Below, in pieces: positions 24,787-34,217 of a stretch of 63,127 bases of DNA (position 1 is the first letter of the stretch; every line of letters starts with the position of its first letter). The DNA comes from Clostridia bacterium. GTDB taxonomy: Bacteria; Bacillota; Clostridia; Oscillospirales; Acutalibacteraceae. The position numbers and the translations under genes were made by a program. Location: positions 1 to 63,127 of the forward strand of contig JAFUPA010000061.1 of assembly GCA_017481575.1 (NCBI GenBank). The letters are read 5' to 3'. The notes below the pieces were generated by a model. That model was not told where the DNA came from, searched no databases, and saw nothing but the letters and a program-made list of their open reading frames with translations.

Positions 24787-25691
24787 ACACAAAGGTTGAG
24801 CTTTGCTCAATAATGCTTGATAATCCCGTAATCCCTGCAAGCGGAACATTCGGATTCGGCTACGAGTTTGCAGAGCTTTACGACATAAACTGCCTCGGAA
24901 CATTTTCGTTCAAGGGCACAACAAAGGACGCACGCTTCGGCAACCCCACACCACGAATTGCCGAGTGTGACAGAGGTATGATTAACGCTGTCGGACTTCA
25001 GAATCCCGGCGTTGAAGCAGTAATCGCTAACGAGCTTCCGAAGCTTGCAAAGTGCTTCAATAAGCCCGTTATGGCAAATGTCAGCGGCTTCTCGGTTGAA
25101 GACTATGTCTACACCTGCGAAAAGCTCGACAAAGAGGAGCAGGTCGGCTGGCTCGAGGTCAATGTTTCCTGCCCCAATGTTCACGGCGGCGGTATGGCAT
25201 TCGGCACATCAGCCGAAGCGGCGGCAGAGGTCACAAAGGCGGTTAAAGCAGTAACGACCAAGCCTGTTATCATCAAGCTTTCACCGAATGTAACGGACAT
25301 CGTTTCAATTGCCAAGGCTTGTGAAGAAGCAGGTGCTGACGGTATCAGTATGATAAACACTCTTCTCGGTATGAAGATTGATTTAAAAACAAAGAAGCCC
25401 GTAATAGCCAACAAAATGGGCGGTTTCTCGGGTCCTGCAATCAAGCCCGTTGCGGTCAGAATGATTTATCAGGTTTACGAAGCTGTTAACATTCCGATTG
25501 TCGGTATGGGCGGTGTATCCTCGGCGGAGGATGTAATCGAGCTTATGCTTGCAGGTGCAACAGCAGTTGAGGTCGGTGCGGCAAACCTTGTTGACCCGTT
25601 TGCGGCAAGGGATATTGTAAACGACCTGCCGAGGGTAATGGAAAAGTATTCAATAAATAATTTAAGTGAAATAATAGGAGGAGCACACTAA
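24780..25691 (+). CDS. pyrD: Dihydroorotate dehydrogenase B, catalytic subunit
   Basis: 303 residues, FMN-binding TIM barrel of class 1B. VIPASGTFGFG (about 18-28), the active-site NVSCPNVHGGG (about 128-138, Cys base) and GMGGVSS (about 242-248) are typical. Oxidises dihydroorotate to orotate in the cytoplasm with PyrK. It overlaps pyrK upstream and touches pyrF downstream (shared base at 25691). Confidence 0.93.
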   Translation: MVNTKVELCSIMLDNPVIPASGTFGFGYEFAELYDINCLGTFSFKGTTKDARFGNPTPRIAECDRGMINAVGLQNPGVEAVIANELPKLAKCFNKPVMANVSGFSVEDYVYTCEKLDKEEQVGWLEVNVSCPNVHGGGMAFGTSAEAAAEVTKAVKAVTTKPVIIKLSPNVTDIVSIAKACEEAGADGISMINTLLGMKIDLKTKKPVIANKMGGFSGPAIKPVAVRMIYQVYEAVNIPIVGMGGVSSAEDVIELMLAGATAVEVGAANLVDPFAARDIVNDLPRVMEKYSINNLSEIIGGAH

Positions 25692-26395
25692 TGGGTAAGG
25701 ACGTAATTGTAGCCTGCGACTTTTCGTCAAAGGCAGATGTAATGAACTTTCTTGACAAGTTCAACGGCGAAGGCAGAAAGCCTTTTGTAAAAATCGGTAT
25801 GGAGCTTTTCTATGCAGAAGGTCCCCAGATTGTAAAGGAAATTAAAGCGAGAGGACACAAGATTTTCCTTGACCTCAAGCTTCACGATATTCCTAACACA
25901 GTTAAGAAATCAATGGCTGTTCTTTCAGGTCTTGATGTTGATATGACAAACCTCCACGCAAGTGGCACAATCGCTATGATGGAAGCAGCACTCGAGGGTC
26001 TTACACGTCCCGACGGCACAAGACCTATGCTCATCGCTGTAACACAGCTCACATCAACAAGCGAAGAGAGAATGAAGACAGACCTCCTTATAAACGAGCC
26101 TATCGACAAGGTTGTTATGCACTATGCACACAATGCGAAGCTCGCAGGACTTGACGGTGTTGTATGCTCACCTCTTGAGGCAGGCAAGGTACACGAAACC
26201 TGCGGTGACGGCTTTGTAACCGTAACACCGGGTGTACGCTTTGCAGACGGAGACATCGGCGACCAGGTAAGAGTTATGACTCCTGCCGAGGCAAAGAAAA
26301 TAGGCTCTGACTACATCGTAGTCGGCAGACCAATCACAGCGGCAGAGGATCCCGTTGCGGCTTATAACAGATGCGTAGCTGAATTCGTAGATTAA
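25691..26395 (+). CDS. pyrF: Orotidine 5'-phosphate decarboxylase
   Basis: 234 residues, overlapping the pyrD stop (TAATG), with AGGAGGAG upstream. The catalytic Asp-Lys-Asp stretch is FLDLKLHDIPNT (about 59-70), and the phosphate-binding end has VGRPITAA (about 215-222). It has the short, bacterial type I length. Converts OMP to UMP, the last step of the pathway. Confidence 0.93.
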   Translation: MGKDVIVACDFSSKADVMNFLDKFNGEGRKPFVKIGMELFYAEGPQIVKEIKARGHKIFLDLKLHDIPNTVKKSMAVLSGLDVDMTNLHASGTIAMMEAALEGLTRPDGTRPMLIAVTQLTSTSEERMKTDLLINEPIDKVVMHYAHNAKLAGLDGVVCSPLEAGKVHETCGDGFVTVTPGVRFADGDIGDQVRVMTPAEAKKIGSDYIVVGRPITAAEDPVAAYNRCVAEFVD

Positions 26396-26431
26396 GTTTA
26401 AAATTAGATTGAGATAAAGGAGATAAAAACA

Positions 26432-27070
26432 ATGGAGAAGCTTATTGCAAAAGATTTACTTAAGATTAAGGCGGTTTTCTTCCGTCCCGAAGAGCCGTTC
26501 ACATGGGCAAGCGGTATCAAAAGCCCCGTTTACTGTGACAACAGACTCACTCTTACAGCACCCGATGTAAGAACAGATGTTGAAAACGGTCTTGCAAAAC
26601 TTATCAAAGAAAAATATCCCGAGGCTGAAGTGCTTATGGGTACATCAACGGCAGGTATCGCTCATGCTGCTATCACAGCACATCTTCTTGATATGCCTAT
26701 GGGTTATGTCCGTTCAGGCAACAAGGACCACGGCAGACAGAACCAGATCGAAGGCAAGCTCCTTCCGGGTCAGAAGGTTGTTGTTGTTGAGGACCTTATC
26801 TCAACAGGCGGCAGCGTTATCGAGGTTGTAAACGTTCTTCGTGAAGCAGGTGCAGAGGTTCTCGGCATCGTTTCAATCTTCACTTACGGTATGAAGAAAG
26901 GTCTTGTTCGTCTTGAAGAGGCAAACGTTACAAACTACTCTCTTACAAACTTTGACGTAATCGCAGAGGTTGCGGCAGAGGAGGGCTACATCGCAACAGC
27001 AGATATTCAGAGACTCATCGCATTCAGAAACAATCCGTCCGACGAAAGCTGGATCGGAGGCGCAAAATAA
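26432..27070 (+). CDS. pyrE: Orotate phosphoribosyltransferase
   Basis: 212 residues, with AAAGGAG before ATG. The PRPP-binding motif is [17 protein letters not shown] (about 114-130). [16 protein letters not shown] (about 23-38) is the orotate-side signature. Makes OMP from orotate and PRPP. Its stop overlaps the pyrB start. Confidence 0.93.
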   Translation: MEKLIAKDLLKIKAVFFRPEEPFTWASGIKSPVYCDNRLTLTAPDVRTDVENGLAKLIKEKYPEAEVLMGTSTAGIAHAAITAHLLDMPMGYVRSGNKDHGRQNQIEGKLLPGQKVVVVEDLISTGGSVIEVVNVLREAGAEVLGIVSIFTYGMKKGLVRLEEANVTNYSLTNFDVIAEVAAEEGYIATADIQRLIAFRNNPSDESWIGGAK

Positions 27071-27984
27071 TGAGAAGCGTAATTGACATCCTTGACCTTT
27101 CCGTTGAAGAGCTTGATGAGCTTGTTGCTTGTGCGAACGACATTATCGCAAATCCCGATAAATACGCTCACAAGTGCGCAGGCAAAAAGCTTGCAACACT
27201 TTTCTTTGAGCCGTCAACAAGAACAAGACTCAGTTTTGAAGCCGCTATGTACGAACTCGGCGGTAATGTGCTGAGTATGTCAGACGCAAAGTCAAGCTCT
27301 GCCGCAAAAGGTGAGAGCGTTGCAGACACCGCAAAGACAATTTCCTGCTATGCGGATATTATCGCAATGCGTCACCCCAAGGAGGGCGCACCGCTTGTAG
27401 CATCTCTTAATGCGAGCGTGCCTGTTATCAACGCAGGTGACGGCGGTCACAACCACCCGACACAGACTCTTGCCGACCTTCTCACAATCAGCCGTGAAAA
27501 GGGCAGATTTGATAACATCACAGTCGGCTTCTGCGGTGACCTTAAGTTCGGCAGAACGGTTCATTCACTCATAAGTGCTCTTTCAAGATACGAGAACGTA
27601 AAGTTCGTTCTCATCTCTCCCGAAGAGCTCAAGCTTCCGAGCTATGTCAAAAAGGATATCATTCAGCAGAACAACCTTGAGTATGTTCAGACAACTGACC
27701 TCGAGGCTGTAATGCCCGAGCTTGACATCCTTTATATGACACGTGTTCAGCGTGAGCGTTTCTTCAATGAGGAGGATTATCTCCGATTGAAGGACAGCTA
27801 CATTCTCACACCCGAAAAGCTCGAGAATGCAAAACCTGACCTTACAATTATGCACCCGCTGCCCCGTGTTAACGAGATAAGCGTAGCGGTTGACGAAGAC
27901 CCCAGAGCCTGCTATTTCAAGCAGGTGCTTAACGGCAAGTATATGAGAATGGCTTTGATACTCAAACTTCTGGAGGTAAAATAA
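27070..27984 (+). CDS. pyrB: Aspartate carbamoyltransferase, catalytic chain
   Basis: 304 residues. The carbamoyl-phosphate motif [12 protein letters not shown] (about 49-60), [15 protein letters not shown] (about 124-138) and MHPLPRVNE (about 259-267) are intact. Condenses carbamoyl phosphate with aspartate. It is followed at once by pyrI, so the holoenzyme should be the regulated dodecamer type. Confidence 0.94.
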   Translation: MRSVIDILDLSVEELDELVACANDIIANPDKYAHKCAGKKLATLFFEPSTRTRLSFEAAMYELGGNVLSMSDAKSSSAAKGESVADTAKTISCYADIIAMRHPKEGAPLVASLNASVPVINAGDGGHNHPTQTLADLLTISREKGRFDNITVGFCGDLKFGRTVHSLISALSRYENVKFVLISPEELKLPSYVKKDIIQQNNLEYVQTTDLEAVMPELDILYMTRVQRERFFNEEDYLRLKDSYILTPEKLENAKPDLTIMHPLPRVNEISVAVDEDPRACYFKQVLNGKYMRMALILKLLEVK

Positions 27985-28404
27985 ATGAATATAGATTCAA
28001 TCAAAAACGGTATCGTTATCGACCACATTGCCGCAGGCAAGGGTATGCAGATTTACAACCTTTTAAACCTTGACGAGCTTGACTGTTCGGTTGCGATTAT
28101 CAAAAACGTCAGCAGTAATAAAATGGGCAAAAAAGACATTATCAAGGTCGATGCCGACATCAATGTCGATGTTGAGCTTCTCGGCTACGTTGACCCCGGC
28201 GTAACTGTCGATATCATCAAAGACAGTAAGCTTGTGGAGAAAAGAAAGGTGTCCTTGCCCGAAAAACTTACAAACGTAATCAAATGCAAAAATCCCCGTT
28301 GCATCACCTCGGTTGAGCAGGAGTTACCGCATATTTTCAAAAAGACAACAAACGGTGAAAAAGCGGTTTACAGATGTATTTATTGTGAAACAAAAGCCGA
28401 ATGA
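27985..28404 (+). CDS. pyrI: Aspartate carbamoyltransferase, regulatory chain
   Basis: 139 residues starting on the base after the pyrB stop. An N-terminal nucleotide-binding domain (GIVIDHIAAGKGMQIYNLL) and a C-terminal zinc domain with four cysteines (CKNPRC and YRCIYC) are present. It binds CTP/UTP or ATP and gives allosteric control of PyrB. The last gene of the operon; no clear terminator before the purE promoter. Confidence 0.93.
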   Translation: MNIDSIKNGIVIDHIAAGKGMQIYNLLNLDELDCSVAIIKNVSSNKMGKKDIIKVDADINVDVELLGYVDPGVTVDIIKDSKLVEKRKVSLPEKLTNVIKCKNPRCITSVEQELPHIFKKTTNGEKAVYRCIYCETKAE

Positions 28405-28465
28405 AATTGTATATTTTTGATAGACAATAGCGAAAACAGGGGATAAAGTTTTACACTTGCTTACA

Positions 28466-28494
28466 TTGACCTTTTCGGCGGTATTTGGTATAAT
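28466..28494 (+). promoter_or_regulatory. Promoter of purine operon
   Basis: TTGACC (28466-28471), a 17-base spacer and TATAAT (28489-28494) with a TGG extension. Confidence 0.75.
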
Positions 28495-28504
28495 ATTTTT
28501 ACAA

Positions 28505-28618
28505 GTTAACCCACCCCTTTTGTAACTGACGGAAATGTGGATAACCACAAGGGAGCAAAAGGATTTTAACAGCCGACCGTCTGGGCAGTCCTGTTCTTTG
28601 TATAGGACTGCCCTTTTT
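28505..28618 (+). ncRNA. ZTP (pfl) riboswitch upstream of purE
   Basis: The leader has the ZTP/ZMP aptamer elements in order: TAACTGACGGAAATG (about 28522-28536), the ATAACCACAAGGGAGCA hairpin flank (about 28541-28557) and the conserved 3' segment CCGACCGTCTGGGC (28573-28586). The last six bases double as the 5' arm of an intrinsic terminator. Binding of the AICAR phosphate ZMP/ZTP, which accumulates when 10-formyl-tetrahydrofolate is short, should keep that arm paired in the aptamer pseudoknot and let transcription proceed. The downstream operon includes glyA and fhs, the classical targets. Call is by consensus recall, not by a covariance search. Confidence 0.88.
28583..28618 (+). terminator. 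ZTP-riboswitch expression-platform terminator
   Basis: GGGCAGTCCT (28583-28592) pairs perfectly with AGGACTGCCC (28604-28613), followed by five Ts. It overlaps the aptamer's conserved 3' end. Confidence 0.9.
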
Positions 28619-28637
28619 GATTTTAGGAGGATATTTT

Positions 28638-29132
28638 ATGAAAAAAATCGGAATTATTATGGGTAGCGACAGCGATTTACCCGTAGTTGAAAAAGCAATG
28701 ACAACTCTTGACGAGTTTGGCGTTCCTTACGAGGTGCATGTTTTTTCGGCACACAGAACACCTGTTGAGGCTAAAGAGTTTTCTTCAAATGCCCGTGCAA
28801 ACGGCTTCGGTGCAATTATCGCCGCCGCAGGCAAAGCGGCGCATCTTGCAGGTGCCATTGCCGCAAACACAACCTTGCCCGTTATCGGTATTCCCGTAAA
28901 ATCATCAACACTCGACGGCTTGGACGCACTTCTCTCAACTGTTCAGATGCCTGCGGGAATTCCCGTTGCAACAGTTGCAATCGACGGTGCGGCAAATGCG
29001 GCTTTATTGGCAGTTCAGATTTTGTCGGTAAGCGATGACGAGGTTGCCGCAAAGCTCGACGCACAAAGAAAGTCAGCATCAGAGAACGTTCTCAAAAAGA
29101 ACGCTGATATAGAGAAAAGATTTAACAAATAA
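28638..29132 (+). CDS. purE: N5-CAIR mutase
   Basis: 164 residues from ATG 28638, with AGGAGG at 28625-28630; an in-frame TTG at 28617 lies in the terminator. GSDSDLPVVEKA (about 11-22) and HRTP, plus AAAGKAAHLAGA, are the PurE class I signature. Moves the carboxylate of N5-CAIR to CAIR. First gene of the ZTP-controlled operon. purK, purC and purB are not in the window. Confidence 0.92.
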   Translation: MKKIGIIMGSDSDLPVVEKAMTTLDEFGVPYEVHVFSAHRTPVEAKEFSSNARANGFGAIIAAAGKAAHLAGAIAANTTLPVIGIPVKSSTLDGLDALLSTVQMPAGIPVATVAIDGAANAALLAVQILSVSDDEVAAKLDAQRKSASENVLKKNADIEKRFNK

Positions 29133-29173
29133 ATTCTTTCGTACGCAAGACACCATAAAACGGAGGTAAATAT

Positions 29174-30598
29174 ATGGGAGGTTTTTTCGGAGCTGCCTGC
29201 AAAGAGGATGCAATTTATGACGTATTCTTCGGCACAGACTATCATTCACACCTCGGCACACGCCGTGGAGGTATGGCAGCTTATGATAAGGACATCGGCT
29301 TACAGCGTGAGATTCACAACATCGAAAACTCACCGTTTAGAACAAAGTTTGAAGATGTTTTTGAAGAGATGAAAGGTAATTCGGCAATCGGTTGCATCAG
29401 CGATTCTGACCCACAGCCCTTGCTTGTCCGTTCAAATCTCGGCACTTACGCTATCTGCATAGTCGGAGTTATCAACAATTCCGAGGCTCTTATCAATCAG
29501 TATCTTGATTTCAGCGGCGGTCACTTCGGCGCAATGACAGGCGGCAAGGTAAATTCAACCGAGCTTGTTGCCGCACTCATTAACCAGAAGAGTGACTTTG
29601 TCGACGGTATAAAATTTGCACAGAAGTCAATCGAAGGCACGGCTTCAATCCTTATCCTAAAGGGTGACGGCTCAATCATTGCCGCACGTGACCGACTCGG
29701 CAGAATTCCCGTTCTCATCGGTAAGGGTGAAAACGGCTACTGCGTTTCCTTTGAGTCCTTTGCTTACAAGAAGCTCGGCTATGATGACGAAAAGGAGCTC
29801 GGCCCCGGTGAAATTGTCGAACTCACCTGTGATTCAATAACACAGCTTGCCACCCCGGGCAAGAAAAAGCGTATCTGCGCTTTCCTGTGGTCTTATTACG
29901 GTTATCCGCCCTCAAATTACGAGGGAGTAAACGTTGAGGCTATGCGTTACCGCAACGGCGAGATAATTGCGGCGCACGATATGGAAGTCGGCAACGCAAA
30001 GGATATCGACTACGTCAGCGGTGTTCCCGATTCAGGTACTCCTCATGCAATCGGTTATTCAAACAAAAGCGGAATCCCGTTTTCACGTCCGTTTATCAAA
30101 TACACACCCACATGGCCACGAAGCTTTATGTCTGCAAAGCAGAGCGACAGAAACAAGGTCGCAAAGATGAAGCAGGTTCCCGTACACGAGCTCATTCAGG
30201 ACAAAAACCTCCTGTTTGTTGACGATTCAATCGTCCGTGGTACACAGCTTCGTGAAACTGTTGAGTTCCTTTACTCAAACGGAGCTAAGGCTGTTCATAT
30301 GCGTTCGGCTTGTCCGCCGATTATGTACGGCTGTAAATATCTCAATTTTTCAAGAGCAACAAGCGACCTTGAACTCATCACAAGAAGCACCATTATGGAG
30401 CTTGAGGGCGAGGAAGGCTCAAAATATCTTGATGAATACAGCGATTCATCAACCGAACGAGGCAAAAAGCTTCGTCAGGCAATCTGCGACAAATTTAATT
30501 TCGCATCACTCGAATTTCAGTCACTTGAAGGTCTTATCGAATCAATCGGAATTGACGAATGTGACCTTTGCACATATTGCTGGAACGGAAAGGAATAA
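29174..30598 (+). CDS. purF: Amidophosphoribosyltransferase without glutaminase residues
   Basis: 474 residues with CGGAGG before ATG. The C-terminal half is a normal PurF phosphoribosyltransferase: [17 protein letters not shown] (about 351-367) binds PRPP, and [11 protein letters not shown] follows. The N-terminal Ntn-hydrolase half is present in length but altered. The protein starts MGGFFG instead of MCGI(x)G, so the catalytic Cys1 is Gly. The GHVRYST arginine region reads GCISDSDPQ, and the HNGN oxyanion loop reads VGVINNSE. It should therefore make phosphoribosylamine from ammonia rather than glutamine, or borrow a glutaminase. Internal Cys9 is out of register. This is the only PurF in the operon; another copy may exist elsewhere. 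Confidence 0.85.
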   Translation: MGGFFGAACKEDAIYDVFFGTDYHSHLGTRRGGMAAYDKDIGLQREIHNIENSPFRTKFEDVFEEMKGNSAIGCISDSDPQPLLVRSNLGTYAICIVGVINNSEALINQYLDFSGGHFGAMTGGKVNSTELVAALINQKSDFVDGIKFAQKSIEGTASILILKGDGSIIAARDRLGRIPVLIGKGENGYCVSFESFAYKKLGYDDEKELGPGEIVELTCDSITQLATPGKKKRICAFLWSYYGYPPSNYEGVNVEAMRYRNGEIIAAHDMEVGNAKDIDYVSGVPDSGTPHAIGYSNKSGIPFSRPFIKYTPTWPRSFMSAKQSDRNKVAKMKQVPVHELIQDKNLLFVDDSIVRGTQLRETVEFLYSNGAKAVHMRSACPPIMYGCKYLNFSRATSDLELITRSTIMELEGEEGSKYLDEYSDSSTERGKKLRQAICDKFNFASLEFQSLEGLIESIGIDECDLCTYCWNGKE

Positions 30599-30603
30599 GA
30601 ATT

Positions 30604-31647
30604 ATGAATACAAAATCAAAATCAGATAGCTACGCAGCGGCAGGCGTTGACATTACAGCAGGTTATAAGGCAGTTGAGCTTATGAAGGCTCACATCGCAA
30701 GAACAATGACAAATTCAGTTGCATCAGACATCGGCGGCTTTGGCGGTCTTTTCGAGCTTGACCTTACAGGCATCTCAAAGCCCGTTCTCGTAAGCGGAAC
30801 AGACGGTGTCGGCACAAAGCTTAAAATCGCTTTCCTTATGGATAAGCACGACACAGTCGGTATCGACTGCGTTGCAATGTGCGTTAACGACGTTATCTGT
30901 TGCGGTGCAAAGCCGTTGTTCTTCCTTGACTACATTGCTTGCGGCAAGAATGTTCCCGAAAGAATTGCAGACATCGTTGCAGGTGTTGCAGAGGGTTGTG
31001 TTCAGTCAGGTTCAGCACTCATCGGCGGCGAAACAGCAGAAATGCCCGGCTTCTATCCCATTGACGAGTACGATATGGCAGGCTTCTCTGTTGGTGTTGT
31101 CGATAAGGACAAGATTGTCAACAACAAGACAGTTAAAGAGGGCGACGTAATTATCGCACTTCCGTCATCAGGCGTTCATTCAAACGGCTTCTCACTTGTA
31201 AGAAAGGTTTTCGATATCGAGAACGCTGACCTCAAAACTCCTCTTGAGGAGCTCGGCGGCAAGTCACTCGGCGAAACACTCCTTACGCCCACAAAGATTT
31301 ACGTTAAGCCTATGACAGCGTTGTTTGAAGAAGTAACAGTTAAGTCTGTTTCTCATATCACAGGCGGCGGATTCTACGAGAATATTCCAAGAAGCCTTCC
31401 CGACGGCTTCGGCGCAAAGATTGATAAAGCTTCAATCCGCATTCTTCCAATCTTCGACCTCATCGCAAAGACAGGCAACATCCCCGAGCGTGATATGTTC
31501 AATACATACAATATGGGTGTTGGTATGAGCGTTGTAGTTGCAAAAGAAGACGCAGACAAGGCTCTCGAAATCCTCAAGGCAAACGGTGAGGACGCTTATG
31601 TAATCGGCGAAATCATTGCAGGTGACGATAAGATTATCATCGAATAA
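30604..31647 (+). CDS. purM: AIR synthetase
   Basis: 347 residues from ATG 30604 (AAAGGAA upstream, start 5 bases after purF). [15 protein letters not shown] at the N-terminus, [13 protein letters not shown] (about 67-79), [19 protein letters not shown] (about 98-116) and [11 protein letters not shown] (about 147-157) are PurM landmarks. ATP-dependent closure of FGAM to AIR. Confidence 0.94.
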   Translation: MNTKSKSDSYAAAGVDITAGYKAVELMKAHIARTMTNSVASDIGGFGGLFELDLTGISKPVLVSGTDGVGTKLKIAFLMDKHDTVGIDCVAMCVNDVICCGAKPLFFLDYIACGKNVPERIADIVAGVAEGCVQSGSALIGGETAEMPGFYPIDEYDMAGFSVGVVDKDKIVNNKTVKEGDVIIALPSSGVHSNGFSLVRKVFDIENADLKTPLEELGGKSLGETLLTPTKIYVKPMTALFEEVTVKSVSHITGGGFYENIPRSLPDGFGAKIDKASIRILPIFDLIAKTGNIPERDMFNTYNMGVGMSVVVAKEDADKALEILKANGEDAYVIGEIIAGDDKIIIE

Positions 31648-31660
31648 GAGGGGATAGGCT

Positions 31661-32299
31661 ATGAATACTGCTCCTACCAAAATTGCCGTCCTTGTTTCGG
31701 GCGGCGGAACAAATCTGCAGGCACTCATTGATGCACAGCAATCAGGAATTATAAAAAACGGTAAAATCGAGCTTGTAATTTCCAATAAGGAGGGTGCTTA
31801 TGCCCTTACCCGTGCAGAAAATGCAGGTATCAAAACCGCAGTTATCAACAATAAAAACTACGCAACAAGAGAGGACTTTGAGGCTCAGGTCAAAGCCGTG
31901 CTTAAAGAAAACGGAATTGAACTGATTATCCTCGCAGGCTTTATGTGCATACTCACCGAAAGCTTTACCTCCTGCTATCCGAAGCGAATCATCAACGTTC
32001 ACCCGTCTTTGATTCCTTCCTTCTGCGGCGAAGGCTTTTACGGACTTCACGTACACGAGGCGGCACTCTCTTATGGCGTTAAGGTAACAGGCGCAACCGT
32101 TCATTTTGTAAATGAAATTCCCGACGGTGGTCAGATTATACTCCAGAAAGCGGTTTACATTGAGCCGCAGGACACTCCCGAAACCCTGCAGAAAAGAGTA
32201 ATGCAGGAGGCAGAGTGGCACATCCTGCCCGAGGCGGCAGAACTCGTATCAAAAGAAATTAAGGAAAAAGGTGAAGAATATGAACATATACAAGGTTAA
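31661..32299 (+). CDS. purN: GAR transformylase
   Basis: 212 residues. VLVSGGGTNLQALI (about 10-23) binds phosphate, INVHPSLIPSF (about 110-120) has the catalytic Asn and His, and HFVNEIPDGGQI carries the catalytic Asp region. Uses 10-formyl-tetrahydrofolate, linking it to fhs/glyA in the operon and to ZMP sensing in the leader. Its 3' end overlaps the next gene by 20 bases. Confidence 0.93.
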   Translation: MNTAPTKIAVLVSGGGTNLQALIDAQQSGIIKNGKIELVISNKEGAYALTRAENAGIKTAVINNKNYATREDFEAQVKAVLKENGIELIILAGFMCILTESFTSCYPKRIINVHPSLIPSFCGEGFYGLHVHEAALSYGVKVTGATVHFVNEIPDGGQIILQKAVYIEPQDTPETLQKRVMQEAEWHILPEAAELVSKEIKEKGEEYEHIQG

Positions 32300-32999
32300 T
32301 GACATCGGCGAGCTTATCAAAGACAATTCTTATGTCGGCAGAGGTATCGTAATCGGTAAAACTGCAGATGCAAAAAAGGCGGTAGCAGCTTACTTTATTA
32401 TGGGCAGAAGCGAAAACAGCCGTAACCGTATTTTCTCTGAAAAGGACAACGCAGTTTTCACAGAACCGTTTGACGCTTCAAAGGTTGAAGACCCGTCACT
32501 CATCATCTATGCCGCTATCAGAAAGCACGAGAACAAGCTCATCGTTACAAACGGTGACCAGACAGATACAATCTACGAATTCCTCAAGGAAGGCAAGTGC
32601 TTCAACGGCGCTCTCAAAACAAGAGAGTTTGAGCCCGACAAGCCGAACTTCACACCGAGAATCAGTGGTATGCTCAAGTTCAACAATAACGACTTCACCT
32701 ACGAAATGAGCATCCTTAAGAGCATCGACGAGGACGGCACAGACTGTGCACGTTACCTCTTTATGTACCCCTCAAAGGCAGGTCTCGGCCACTTCATCCA
32801 CACTTATGTGTGCGACGGCAATCCTATTCCGACCTTCCAGGGCGAGCCTGAAAGAGTTATGATTCCCGATGACATCGACGAGTTCACAAACACACTCTGG
32901 ACAAACCTTAACGAAGACAATAAGATTTCTCTTTATGTTCGTTACATCGACCTCGAAACAGGTGCAGAAGAGAACCGTCTTATTAACAAGAATAAATAA
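32280..32999 (+). CDS. purO: IMP cyclohydrolase, archaeal PurO type
   Basis: 239 residues from ATG 32280 (AAGGTGAAG upstream; GTG 32271 is an alternative). It matches the IMP_cyclohyd family (PurO) rather than the N-terminal half of PurH. AAYFIMGRSENSRNR (about 36-50) fits the conserved nucleotide/phosphate-binding segment, and a GALKTREFEPDKPNFTPRIS region follows. Closes FAICAR to IMP. It directly precedes the gene for AICAR formyltransferase, so the two together replace bifunctional PurH. Confidence 0.85.
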   Translation: MNIYKVNDIGELIKDNSYVGRGIVIGKTADAKKAVAAYFIMGRSENSRNRIFSEKDNAVFTEPFDASKVEDPSLIIYAAIRKHENKLIVTNGDQTDTIYEFLKEGKCFNGALKTREFEPDKPNFTPRISGMLKFNNNDFTYEMSILKSIDEDGTDCARYLFMYPSKAGLGHFIHTYVCDGNPIPTFQGEPERVMIPDDIDEFTNTLWTNLNEDNKISLYVRYIDLETGAEENRLINKNK

Positions 33000-33011
33000 G
33001 GAGAAATCACA

Positions 33012-34196
33012 ATGAAAGAGTTTGAATTAAAATACGGTTGTAACCCCAATCAGAAGCCCGCAAAGATTTTTATGTCAGATGACAGCGACCTTCCCATCGA
33101 AATCCTTTCAGGCAGACCGGGTTACATAAACTTCCTTGATGCCTTTAACTCATGGCAGCTTGTAAAGGAGCTCAAAGAGGCTCTCGGTATGCCTGCCGCA
33201 GCATCCTTCAAGCACGTTAGCCCCACTTGTGCCGCAGTCGGCAACCCGTTGCCCGAAAAGCTCAAGAAGGCTTGCTTCGTTGACGATATCGAAGGTCTTG
33301 ACGATTCTCCGCTCGCTTGTGCTTATGCAAGAGCAAGAGGTACAGACCGTATGTCATCTTTCGGTGACTGGATTGCACTTTCAGATGTCTGCGACAAGAC
33401 AACTGCAACAATCATCAAGCGTGAGGTTTCTGACGGTGTTATTGCTCCGGGTTATACTGACGAGGCTCTCGAAATCCTCAAATCAAAGAGAAACGGCAAC
33501 TACAACATCGTTAAAATCGACCCCGATTACGTTCCCCAGCCCATTGAGCAGAAGCAGGTTTACGGCATCACATTTGAGCAGGGCAGAAACGATTACAAAA
33601 TCGACGAGTCACAGCTTGAGAATATCGTAACAGCTAACAAGGAGTTCCCTGAAGAGGCAAAGCGTGACCTCATCATCGCTCTCATCACTCTTAAGTACAC
33701 ACAGTCAAACTCTGTTTGCTATGCAAAGGACGGTCAGGCAATCGGTGTCGGCGCAGGTCAGCAGTCAAGAATTCACTGCACACGTCTTGCAGGACAGAAG
33801 GCAGACACCTGGCACCTTCGCCAGAGCGACAAGGTTCTGGGGCTTCCGTTTAGAGATGACGTTTCAAGACCTAACCGTGACAATGTAATCGACGGTTATA
33901 TCAATAAAAACGAAGAAGATGTATGCGCAGACGGCAACTGGCAGAAGTACTTTACACGTCAGCCTGAACCGTTCACAGACGAAGAACAGGCGGCATACCT
34001 TGCAACAATCACAGGTGTTTCAGTCGGTTCAGATGCATTCTTCCCGTTCAGCGACAATATCGAACGTGCAAAGAAGAGTGGTGTTTCGTACATTGCAGAG
34101 CCTGGTGGCTCAATCCGTGACGATATCGTTATCGAGTGCTGTGACAAGTACGGCATCGTAATGGCTTTCACAGGAATGAGACTTTTCCACCACTAA
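33012..34196 (+). CDS. purH: AICAR formyltransferase, stand-alone
   Basis: 394 residues with AAGGAG before ATG. It corresponds to the C-terminal formyltransferase part of PurH only. The catalytic Lys-His pair lies in ASFKHVSPTCAAVG (about 65-78). YTQSNSVCYAKDGQAIGVGAGQQSR (in pieces, about 228-252) and the C-terminal MAFTGMRLFHH complete the AICARFT signature. No IMP cyclohydrolase (MGS-like) domain is present; that activity is supplied by the preceding gene. Uses 10-formyl-THF. Confidence 0.9.
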   Translation: MKEFELKYGCNPNQKPAKIFMSDDSDLPIEILSGRPGYINFLDAFNSWQLVKELKEALGMPAAASFKHVSPTCAAVGNPLPEKLKKACFVDDIEGLDDSPLACAYARARGTDRMSSFGDWIALSDVCDKTTATIIKREVSDGVIAPGYTDEALEILKSKRNGNYNIVKIDPDYVPQPIEQKQVYGITFEQGRNDYKIDESQLENIVTANKEFPEEAKRDLIIALITLKYTQSNSVCYAKDGQAIGVGAGQQSRIHCTRLAGQKADTWHLRQSDKVLGLPFRDDVSRPNRDNVIDGYINKNEEDVCADGNWQKYFTRQPEPFTDEEQAAYLATITGVSVGSDAFFPFSDNIERAKKSGVSYIAEPGGSIRDDIVIECCDKYGIVMAFTGMRLFHH

Positions 34197-34217
34197 TATT
34201 TTAATTTGAGGTTTCCA

